Shown: one piece after another, positions 1 to 11,300 of the stretch
Position numbering within the stretch: position 1 is the stretch's first letter
How the letters are laid out: every line of letters begins with the position of its first letter
Position numbers and translations under genes: made by a program
From: Eutrigla gurnardus
Taxonomy: Eukaryota; Chordata; Actinopteri; Perciformes; Triglidae
DNA length: 64,000 nucleotides
Reading direction: 5' to 3'
NCBI GenBank assembly: GCA_963514095.1
Contig: OY741282.1
Coordinates: 16,944,849-17,008,848, forward strand
Notes under the pieces: model-generated
Told to the model about the DNA's origin: nothing
What the model saw: only the letters and a program-made list of their open reading frames with translations
The model's database searches: none

Positions 1-2400
1 AAGAGGACGGCCAGAGCGATGCCTTCTGGTGGGCCTGCGACCGCGCCGGCTTCAGGTGCAACATCGCACAGACGCCCGAGTCCGCCGTCGAGTGTTTCCT
101 GGACAAACACCACGAGATCATCATCATCGACGGACGCCACTCACGCTTCTTCGAGCCCGAGGCCGTGTGCCGGTGAGCCTCACCATTCTCTCTGCTGGCC
201 ACCAGGGGGCGACTCCTCTCTGGTTGTATAGAAGTCTATGAGAAAATGGTCCTACTTCTCTCTGCTGGCCACCAGGGGGCGACTCCTCTCTGGTTGTATA
301 GAAGTCTATGAGAAAATGGTCCTACTTCTCTCTGCTGGCCACCAGGGGGCGACTCCTCTCTGGTTGTATAGAGGTCTATGAGAAAATGGTCCCACTTCTC
401 TCTTGATGTATTATCTCAGTAAACATTGTAAACATGAGTTTATGGTCTCAATCTCTAGTTTCAAGTCTTCTTCAATCCAGCACGATGTTCATTTAGTACA
501 TTATGGTCCATTTAGAGTCCACCAGACCAGAAAGCAGGGGATGCTTTAGGGGGCGGGGCTTACCTGCTGATTGACCATGAAAACCATGAAACCAAGATGG
601 TGACGGCCAAAAGTCCAAACTCGAGGCTTCAAAACAGTCCACAAACCATGATGTCATAATGACGACGTTGTTCCCGCTGTTTGCGGTCTTCATGTTAAGC
701 TAACCAGCTGCTGGTTGCAGCTTCTTTAATCATCTCATGTAACTCTCAGAAAGAAAGAAATCAACAAAGCAACGATGCCTTTAAGTGTCACGTTTCACTG
801 CGATTCCTCGAAGAAGTTGATCCGACTTCCTTCCTCTCGCTGTTTTCAGACAAACACACGTGTTTACGTTAAACAAAGGAGTTTAAAAGGGCGACATCGG
901 CCCGAAGATCATTTCCTATAACAACGAACATTCAATCCTTCACAACAATCAAAAAACAATACCATCTTAAACGTGAGGTTTCTACCTTTAAACTGGTCAG
1001 AACAAGAATATGAGTCTGAATGCAGTCGATCTGGAACGCTGTAGTGGAGGTCTCGTTGGCACCATCTGGTGGTCACCGGAGGTACAACAGGCCTCTTTGT
1101 GCTCCAGTTCAGGAGGTTTAACCCTGCATGTTTCACAGATGTCTACACTTTTAATGGTTAATTAAAAAGTATAACCAGTCTCTGACTTATCAAAACCTGT
1201 TCCCAGGTTGATCCGCGCCACGAAGCCCTCCGAGAACACCGTCATTCTGGCGGTCGTGCCTCAGAAGTAAGTTTGTTTGTTAGACTGTGTCGCAGGTGTT
1301 GTATGTTGTTGTGTCCTTTAACCCTTTGAGATCATATTATCCACCTTTTTAAACCACCAGTGAGTTTCTGGCTCCAGATGATGAAAACTCTCTTCTCTTT
1401 CCTCGTGCAGACCGGCCGACCAGGACGAGCCGTCCGTCCTCCCTCTCCTCCGGGCCGGATTCAGCCGGGTACGTCCGGCTGTGTGTTTGTATGCGTTGTC
1501 ACGGTTACCAGATAGATGCTTTTCACTGAGCCTCTAGAGGGACGTCAGACGCCGATACGGCAGCACGTTTTAAAAAAAAAAAGGTTTCAAATAAAGAAAA
1601 ATCATTGCTGACTCTCTCTCTCTCTCCCCCTTCCTCCTTCCCTTCGAACGCCCCTCCCCTCGTGGCGTGCAGCGGTTCGTGGAGAACTGCAGCGCGGCGG
1701 CCTGCTACAATGAGCTGCTGCAGATCGAACACGGGGAGGTGCGCTGCCAGTTCAAACTCAGGTACGTACGATGAGGCCGTTGATACCGGGGAGGTTTAAC
1801 TGATGCTGATGCTGATGCTGATGCTGATTCTGATGCTGATGCTGATGCTGATTCTGATGCTGATCCTGATGCGGATCCTGATGCTGATTCTGATGCTGAT
1901 TCTGATACTGAGATCCTTTTTCTTGATCCGGCAGGGCTTGTAACTCCGTCTTCACGGCGTTGGAACACTGTCAGGAGGCCGTGGAGATCACCAGCGAGGA
2001 CCACGTGATACAGGTGAGGGTGAGACCCAGACACCGATGTAGACTCGGGACCACCAAGTGTTCCCCTCCCTTTCACTAACAGACAGATTCACGTTTACAG
2101 AGCGTTATGATGGAGCTCTGTGGTTTGTAGGAAACATCAGCAATAAGAAACCGATAGAATATGAACTGTACTAACTCTACTAACGCCCCGTGGTTCTGTC
2201 CCAGTACGTGAACCCGGCCTTCGAGCGGATGATGGGCTACCATCGGGGCGAGCTGATCGGGAAGGAACTCACCGAACTCCCCAAGAGTGACAAGAACCAG
2301 GCCGACCTGCTGGACACCATCAACACCTGCATCAAGAAAGGAAAGGTGAGTCATCCTCACACCTCCGTCCGTCCGTCTGTCTGTGACCCCAGCGTTCTGA

Positions 2401-2485
<85 letters not shown>

Positions 2486-2733
2486 CGTCCGTGTGGTCCG
2501 AAGGAGTGGCACGGCGTCTGCTACGGCCGCAGGAAGTCGGGCGACAGCGTGCAGCAGCACGTGAAGATAACACCCGTCGTGGGCCAGGGAGGGTAAGCCC
2601 AGATTAATTACCCAGAGTGCTCAGGAGAGTTTCCCAGAATTCACAGTGACTAACGGACTCTTGTCTGGCGTCCAACAGGAAGATCCGACACTTCGTGTCC
2701 ATCAAGCGGCCTCACGTGGACAACAACAACCAG
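1..2733 (+). CDS. pde8b: pde8b exons 1-8 of the window: REC-like and PAS domains
   Basis: Exons: 1-172 (reading frame from base 3, left edge cut), 1207-1266, 1411-1468, 1673-1761, 1935-2013, 2205-2345, 2504-2592, 2679-2733. The first exon encodes QSDAFWWACDRAGFRCNIA and CFLDKHHEIIIIDGR, the response-regulator-like segment typical of PDE8. The PAS domain runs from SVFTALEHCQEAVEITS (exon at 1935) through QYVNPAFERMMGYHRGELIG (2205) to VKITPVVGQGGKIRHFVS (2504-2733). In PDE8 the PAS region is implicated in regulation and partner binding. Exon phases chain without a break. The 2504 acceptor lies 23 bases after a (GT)39 tract, and the 1935 acceptor follows a (CTGATG)-type repeat. Confidence 0.94.
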
Positions 2734-5245
2734 GTGAGTCAGCCGAGGAGCTCACGTTCTGCAGACTCACGGCAGGTTTTATTCCATCTGAAGAAAAGCA
2801 AGAAGATGACGAGACTCAGGATTAGAGGAGGGAATCTCTGGGAGTCTCACCATTTTAGATTCAGAATAGATTCTTTAATAAGTCCATGCTTCAGGATCTC
2901 CTCCAGTCTTCTGTAAACTCATGAAGGAAAGAGATTATATTATTATATAAATATAAAGGTGTTTATTGCCAAGTACGTTTTCACACACAAGGAATTTGCC
3001 TTCGTCTTCAGTGTGCGTAAATAATATAAAGTAATATTTAAAAAGAATATACAATAAAGCAAAGTACTGCAGTCAAAAACATAAATAAATAAAAAAATAT
3101 TATTATTTTTTTAAATTCAAAAAGACATACAGTTTAAAGTTAAACTGATTATATTATAAATACACAAAGGCGACTCTAAGACCAAATGTTACATTAATTC
3201 ATGCTTAACTTTTATTATTCAAGAACAAAATTATAATACTTTTTAGAAGATATGATTTGATTTAGAATTTTTGTAAATTTTAAATGAATTGATTTTGCCC
3301 CTAATATTGATATTATTTTTATCTTTTGTCCTTCTGGACATAACAGAGAATAAATACAAATACAGATACTCAGATTTCATGCTTACGGACATTCTTTATA
3401 CTCCATTTCCCTATAATTAGATTTTCTAGAATATCCGTGCATCACGTTCACGTATCTCCAGATTCTCAGGCCTTGAAGAAACGCTGCTCTGGGATCTGTT
3501 TAGTTAACACACTAATGGTACTGGAGGCCCACAGGGAGCAGTACTGGTTCTCACAGGAAGTCACACCCGGGCTTTGACCCTTTTGAGTAGCGGCAATAAA
3601 ACCGCGGTAACCACCTTCCAGCCCAAACAGCACATTTAAAATCTTAAAAAACAAAAGGCTGATTCGTCGGCTCAAATGATAAAATACAGAGTTTACAAAC
3701 GTTTTTTTTTTTTTTTTCAGCTGAAATAAAACAAATGCCTCTTTAACCCTTTTAGATCATCGTCCACACATTTAAAAAATGTTTAGATCAAAATAACATA
3801 TTATATTCTTCCTGGAAAACAAAAAGCTGAAAGTCCCTGAAAACATAACTCCAAACCAGATCTCACACAAACACAATGACGTAATGCTACGCTAAGCTAC
3901 GGCTAAGCATCCAGCCCCCCCCCCTGCTTAAAGGCTAGCAGCCAGGTGCCGGGGCTATTTATACCCACAATGCAAAGCTGCACGGGGAGCCGCTTTAGCT
4001 CGCCGCTCTCTCTTTCATGGCGTGGACACGAGGTGAGTCAGCCTGTTGGCGTCCGCCTGCCGAAGCCAAGTGGCCTTCAGTCCTGCAGCGGATCGGGATC
4101 CTATAAGACCCGGCAGAGGCTGATCCCGTTCTCCATACCTCCATAACCTCCTGGATCAGGTTTCAGGGTGTCCCCCTTTTTACACCTCCATGCAAAGTAG
4201 GATAAACCCTCTTGAGATGTACCATCTCGTTTTGAGGGTTTAATCACAACATAATTACAGAGAAATAATAATCATAATTTCTTAAAAAAGAAAAGAAAAG
4301 AGAAGAAAAAAGGCAAACAACAAAAAACCGTATAATTTGCTGACATTTTAAACTAAATCATGTCTCGGAGGTCCTTCCACGTAACCCCGGTCCGCTCCAC
4401 GTTTTCCCTCCCAGCACGTAAACCACTCATGTTCCTCCTCATCTGTTCCCACCCAGATGTTTTGGCCGTGGACCTGGTTTTCCATTTCACAGCGTTTGTT
4501 TAGTTGCCAGCAGCGCTCCAGACTTGCAGCAGGTCCGGGGTCTGTTCCCGGGTTTGTAAAGATGTTTTTAGTTTGTTGAGATGTGTGTTTGTGCTTCGCA
4601 GCCCAAGAAGCCCATTAAGACGCAGCAAACTCTGGCCTCCCTGCATGTCATTAGAGTGTTTATGCTGCCTTAATCCCGTTTACTCCGTCTGGGATTCACT
4701 GAGACCCGGATGTAGGGGGGGACTACTTTCTCTGTATCAGAATCAGATTCTTCCCATGTATTTCCATCCATAACTGAATAAATGTGTCTGACAGAAATGT
4801 GCACGCTCAGCGGGATGTGAGGGTGAGTCACCGGTGAGGAGAATCCTCTGTAACCGGATTAAACCGGCTCATCTCATATCTACACAGCTCACTGTGACTG
4901 ACAGGATGAACCGGACCGAAGTGTCACCTGCATGAAACCTGTTATTACGAACACACGGCGATGAGGTGTTCACAGTCATGGGAAATGTTAGGATTGAGGA
5001 GAGAAATCGGGCCAATTTCAGGACAATTTTAAATCAATACCAACGTAGAGTCAGTGTCTCCCTGTAATTTTAAGACGGGCTACGTTTTAACAGGTTGTTG
5101 AGGTGATGAGATCTTTAAAGTATAAAGAAACATCAAATCACGGGATGCGTTCAAGGAACAGGAAAAGCTGGTTCTTTACGTTCCTCACGGTGAAGGTGAA
5201 CCAGCCGTGAGTCCTGGTCGTCGTCCAAACCTTCGACTCTAATCC

Positions 5246-5305
<60 letters not shown>

Positions 5306-8300
5306 AGGTCCACAAGTGCAACAAGGAGGAGAGATGCAGCGGGGAACATTCTCAGTCAGGTACCTTCACCACGAGACACGTATGAGTCTGACTCACCTGT
5401 ATGAGTCTGAGAGTCACCTGTATGAGTCTGAGAATCACCTGTATGAGTCTGACTCGTCCGTTGTGCCCCCCGTCCCTCTGCAGAGTGCCATTCTCTCCGC
5501 CACCGGGACCGGAGGAAAGACTCCCTGGATGCCAGGTCCATCAGCTCGCGCAGCAGCGACGGTAAGATTGTTCAGAACGTATCTGCTTGTATTTGTTACG
5601 ATCAGAGTCCCGAATGTTTTCTTCTTCCAGCTCCCAGTTTACAGAATCGACGATATTCCTCCGTCGCCAGGATTCACTCCATGACCATCGAGGCTCCCAT
5701 CACCAAGGTAACACCTTTACAGTGAGGGGGTTATAATACTGGATGTCTGATAGTTACCATTTCATAATAATACTGGGAAGTAAATACAGCAGTAGAAAAT
5801 ACATTCAAATATGAGGGGCATTAGCTCAGGAGGTAGAGCGGGTTGGCTGGTAACCGCAAGATTGCTGGTTCGATCCCCGGCTCCTCCTAGCTGAGTGTCC
5901 CTGAGCAAGACACCTAGACATCCTAATTGCTCCTGACGAGCTGGCTGTCGCCCTGCGTGGTTGACTCCGCTGTCGGTGTGTGAATGACAGTCATTGATGT
6001 AAAGCGCTTTGGATAAAAGCGTTAAATAAATGAGGACCATTTTATTACAGTTATTAGTACTTCCTACGACCTACTAACTAACTAAAAGGTGGATGAAAGC
6101 TGATTGTGAAACAGTATAGGAATAATAACCCCTCCTCCTCCTCCTCCCTCTTCCCTCCTCCTCCCTCCTCTTCCTCCTCCTCCAGGTGATCAACATCATC
6201 AACGCGGCCCAGGAGAGCAGTCCAGTGACGGTGGCCGAGGCCCTGGACCGGGTCTTGGAGATCCTGAGGACCACGGAGCTCTACTCCCCTCAGCTGGCCT
6301 CCAAAGAGGACGACCCCCACACCACCGACCTGGTGGGGGGGCTCATGAACGTAAGAGGCGTTCAGGTTCCTTCATCCTTTATAAGGAGAAGTTAGACCCT
6401 TTATTCTGTTGTAAAATGCTCTGACCTCATAGGTTTAACATGGAACAGCATTCCTGCTGAACGAAACCTTTGTTTCTTTGATTTCTGAATAAAAACGATG
6501 AGATGTTTCTGCAGGTGATTGTGAGTCAGCCTGAAACTTCAAGCAAATACCAAAACACGCATTTTCAAACTTTTGTTTTTGGCTACAAATCCATCGAAAG
6601 ACCCAAACCAGAATATGAAGGAACACATTGTTGATTCTTGTCCTAAATAATAAAAAGAACACCGGTCTGAAGATAACTGATGTTTCTGTCTGCAGGACGG
6701 GCTGCGAAGACTCTCCGGCAATGAATACGTCTTCTGCAAAAGTACGTTTCATACAGCCAAGGAATCAGAGTACAGCAGTAGTACTCTCATTTATATTTGA
6801 GCAGAGCCAGGCTGTAAAGAGGGCTGAACGCAGAGCGTTCTGTACTCACGTAGAAGTACAGATACTTGTAAAAGTAGAAGTACAGAAACTTGTAAAAGTA
6901 GAAGTAAAGATACTTGTAAAAGTAGAAGTACAGAAACTTGTAAAAGTAGAAGTAGAGATACTTGTAAAAGTAGAAGTACAGATACTTGTAGAAGTACAGA
7001 TAGTTGTAAAAGTAGAAGTAGAGATACTTGTAAAAGTAGAAGTACTAATAGAAGATTCAACTTCTTTACTCAAGTAAAGGAGTAAAAGTACAGGCTCTAG
7101 AATGTAGTATAAAGTAAAAGTACCTTAGTACTTTGTTTTTTTTTGTATTTCTGAGCTGCTGAAACAATCTGATCACACGCCGTCTTTCTACCAACGTCTC
7201 AAAGTCACATTTATAATGTGTTTATGTTATATTATATTATATCATATCATATTATATTATATTTTCAGATATCAGAGAGCCGAGTTTAGCTCGGTCATTT
7301 ATTATTATGTATTCCTTAAATCCCGAACAGCTCCCTCTCGGTTCCTTTTATGGTCAAATCACCTTATAACGTGTGTGTGTGTGTGTTAGATATGAGCCAG
7401 AGCCAGCTGGCCCTCCCCGTCACGCTGAACGACGTCCCCCCGTCCATCGCCGAGATGCTGAGTGACGAGGAGTGTTGGGAGTTCAACATCCTGGAGCTGG
7501 AGGCGGCGACGCACAAACGGTAGGAGGCGGAGCCACCGGGGTGGGCCGGTTCTTAGTACACACACATGGTACATGGACTAATCATGAGGATGAAAGACGA
7601 GGTGAAAATCAAAGTGTGTCGTGTCCTCTGCAGGCCGCTGACGTACCTCGGCCTGAAGATCTTCACCAGCTTCGGCGTGTGCGACTTCCTGAGCTGCTCG
7701 GGACGCCACGCTGCGCTGCTGGCTGCAGCTGATGGAGGCCAGCTACCACGCCTCCAACTCCTACCACAACTCCACGCACGCCGCCGACGTGCTGCACGCC
7801 ACCGCCTACTTCCTCCGCAAGGAGAGGGTCAAGGTACCACAGGACAAAGACGACGGCTCTTTGACTTAGTTTGTGATTTTTAAAAACATGCAGACTGCGT
7901 TTGTACGTAATATTGTATTTAATATGAGGGATGTAAATTGTGTCCTGCAGAGCAGTCTGGACCAGCTGGATGAGGTGGCGGCGCTGATCGCGGCGACGGT
8001 GCACGACGTGGACCACCCGGGCCGGACCAACTCCTTCCTGTGCAACGCCGGCAGCGAGCTGGCCATCCTCTACAACGACACAGCGGTGCTGGAGAGCCAC
8101 CACGCCGCCCTCGCCTTCCAGCTCACCGTCCGGGACGCCAAGAGCAACATCTTCAAGAACATAGACCGGTCGGTCCCAGAGCGTGTGACATCATAGCACT
8201 GGTGTTAGACAGGTCCAGGTCTAACCCCCCCCCCCCCCCCCCCCCCCCACCGCTCTCTGCTGACAGGAACCAGTTCCGGACGCTGCGACAGTCGATCATC

Positions 8301-11300
8301 GACATGGTGCTGGCCACGGAGATGACCCGACACTTCGAACACGTCAGCAAGTTTGTCAACAGCATCAACAAGCCGATGGCCGCCATCGAGGAGACGAGCA
8401 GCAGTGTGAGTGTACTCTATCACAGGGAGACATGTAGAGACAGACAGGTCACCAGTCTATCACAGGGAGACATGTAGAGACAGACAGGTCAGCAGTCTAT
8501 CACAGGGAGACATGTAGAGACAGACAGGTCACCAGTCTATCACAGGGAGACATCAGTGTTTCCCCTAGAATTTTTTTCAGGCCCCGGTGGTACCCACCGA
8601 AAAAACCCTAAACAGACGAGACGCGTGGGATGGTGTATTGGTGCAGTTGGATTAAGTCAGGTGGCACAGCAAGCAGTCTGCAATTCTGCAATTATATTTG
8701 CATTCAACATTTTTGTTCAACCAGAGTGTATTCAAGGTTTTCAAGGATTCAAGGAGAGAGTGACTTATTAAGGTCGCCGTCTCTGCATATATTTCTCGAC
8801 AACACTCGACCTGCATCAGCGAATGTGCGCACGAGCGGATCTGTGCGAGCAGGCAGCGCGAGGAAAGCGGATTTTGGACGGAGACACACAGCGGCATTTT
8901 TCTTATAAATGCATGTCCTGTTCCGCTCACACAAAATACAGTGTAAACTTTCCGTGTTTTCAAAGTAGAAAGCGACATCGTGGTGGTTTAACGAGGCAGA
9001 GCGGCATCAGAACAACATCAAGCGCGTAAAGTACACGAAGAAGAACGTAGCGGGAGCGCGCGGCGAGGATTGTTGCGGCCGCGCGTCTTGCGGAGCAAGT
9101 CTACTGTGCTGCGCGCAGTGGCGGCGCCAGGGAGGGGCTTGGTTGGGCTATAGCCCCATCAAGAATTGTGTCAGCCCTACCGTTAGCCCTACCATAAAAC
9201 CACCAAGAAAAATAAACAACAAAATAACCAAGAAAAGTGCGGAGTTCAACAGCACCACCACGTCACGTCGTAACGGCATTCAGGCAGCTGCGATGACAAC
9301 TGTCACTGATCTGGGTTCATTAACAGACTGTACTGTCTGTACGTAAACGTCACTCATGTGAGCCGCTTTTAGTGTATGCTCGACACAGAGACAGCAGGCT
9401 ACTAGTTTGTAAGCTACCTGGCTCTAGCAGTTCGCGTTAGCGGCTTATAGTCACTCACGTTAAGTTAACGTTAGTAAGCTGGTCAAAATTGAAGATGGAT
9501 ACATTTGTTTTTAAACGTCGTCGGACGGAACAACAGCTGGCGGTGGCGGGCGTGTTGGATAAAACTACGGACGCACCGTTGACACCTGCAGGGGGAGATG
9601 ACCACTCGGGTCCCGGCTGTTAACGTAACTATTCACGTTTCGCGGTCTCTGTCTCTCTCTCTCACTGTGTGCGTGTTTATAGCTGTGGGAGGGTGTTGTC
9701 AGCGCCGCCGCCAGGATTCAATTTCAATGTACGCACAGAAACGGCAAATACAACAACAAATGGAAAAATACTTTTTTAAGACAAAATCTAATGTTTTCAG
9801 TATCAGTGAAATCAGTAGTGTATATCATGGTGATAGGCCCCGGTGCAAATAGTTTTTTTGTGCCCTCCATCCCCGACCTAAACACAAGCGCACGCTTGTG
9901 AGCACTCCACGCACGCACACACACGCTTGGACACGCACGCACAGTACGGTATGATAACTCTGCCGGCCCGGGGAGAGAGACATGCATCGGCTCGGCCCAC
10001 AGTGCTCAGCAGCAGAGAGGAAACGAGACTAGAGCCGAGCTGTATTGTGTAGTGGAGAGGGGCCAACACACGCTATGCGTAATTGCGCACACACGCGCGA
10101 TCGTCCTCTCAAATGCGGCTGCATCCGGCCCGGTTCAGCAGCATCAATTTTTTTTTTTCCACCTTCAAAAAAAGTCCTCCCAGTGCGTACTGGATTCCGG
10201 CTGGCAGCGCCACTGGGTGTTGTTATATTTTCACATTGAAATTCTGACATTGACTTGAGCCCCACCGTCGTATGAGTTAGCCCCACCGTAGTTGAACCAG
10301 AAAAAATACTCTGGCGCCGCCACTGCCTTTGATACATGTCACATCCCCCTCTCTCTCCCATGTTTCCTCTCTATCCACCGCTAAATACAAAGGTGTCTAT
10401 GCAAGAAAATAATCTTTAAAAATAATAGCCTTAATCATATTGTTAAAAAAAGGTCATGCTATAGCATGTCGAAAATTCACGAAAAAGTCAGTCAGAATAT
10501 ATTCATAAAAAAATATTTAAAAGAGTCATAAAAATCGCTCATATCGCTTGACGCACCTAGTCTCAGTGTAGTGAGTCCAAAACAGCCATAAAAAGCCATG
10601 ATCAATTTTTTGCACGTCGAAAATTCACGAAAAAGTCAGTCAGAATATATTCATAAAAAAATACTTAAAATTGTTAAAGAGTCATAAAAATGACTATCTA
10701 TCACATGTAGAGACAGACAGGTAACAGTCTATCACAGGGAGACATGTAGTGACAGACAGGTAACAGTCTATCACAGGGAGACATGTAGAGACAGACAGGT
10801 AACAGTCTATCACATGTAGAGACAGACAGGTAACAGTCTATCACAGGGAGACATGTAGAGACAGACAGGTAACAGTCTATCACATGTAGAGACAGACAGG
10901 TAACAGTCTATCTGAATCCGTCTGCAGAGCGTGAGCAGCGAGGGCGACGGTCCGGCCAACATCAGGAACTCTCCGGAGAACCGGCTGCTCATCAAGAGGA
11001 TGCTGATCAAGTGTGCCGACGTGGCGAACCCCTGCAGACCTCTGGAGCTCTGCATCGAGTGGGCCGGACGCATCTCAGAGGAGTACTTTGCACAGGTGTG
11101 TGGACCGGATCCTGGATCCGGTTCTTTAGCTCAGGTTGCTTCATTCTTAGTGCTTCATTGGGATCTCGGTCGTGATCTCGGTCGTGATCTCTGATGTGAT
11201 CTCTCTGCAGACGGACGAGGAGAAGAGACAGGGGCTGCCGGTGGTGATGCCGGTGTTTGACAGGAACACCTGCAGCGTTCCCAAATCTCAGATCTCCTTC

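Larger units (their letters stand above)
2734..5307 (+). other. large pde8b intron separating PAS exons from the linker exons
   Basis: A 2.6-kb intron. At 2946-3010 is a stretch (TTTATTGCCAAGTACG ... AAGGAATTTGCC) that resembles a repeat dispersed in fish genomes. 3060-3460 is AT-rich with no features. A possible internal promoter/first exon lies at 3950-4038. The remainder shows nothing I can assign. Confidence 0.5.

Noticed and set aside
5245..5304. CRISPR array or other spacer-repeat system
   Set aside because: All regularly repeated DNA in the window is contiguous simple repeat or minisatellite without unique spacers, in a vertebrate genome.
5814..5890. functional tRNA gene
   Set aside because: A and B boxes are present, but the sequence continues into a SINE body and L2-like tail and the arms do not fold as a good cloverleaf by eye.
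9108..10333. 8-bp target-site duplication of the hAT element
   Set aside because: The flanks 9108-9115 and 10326-10333 do not match; the duplication is absent or decayed.
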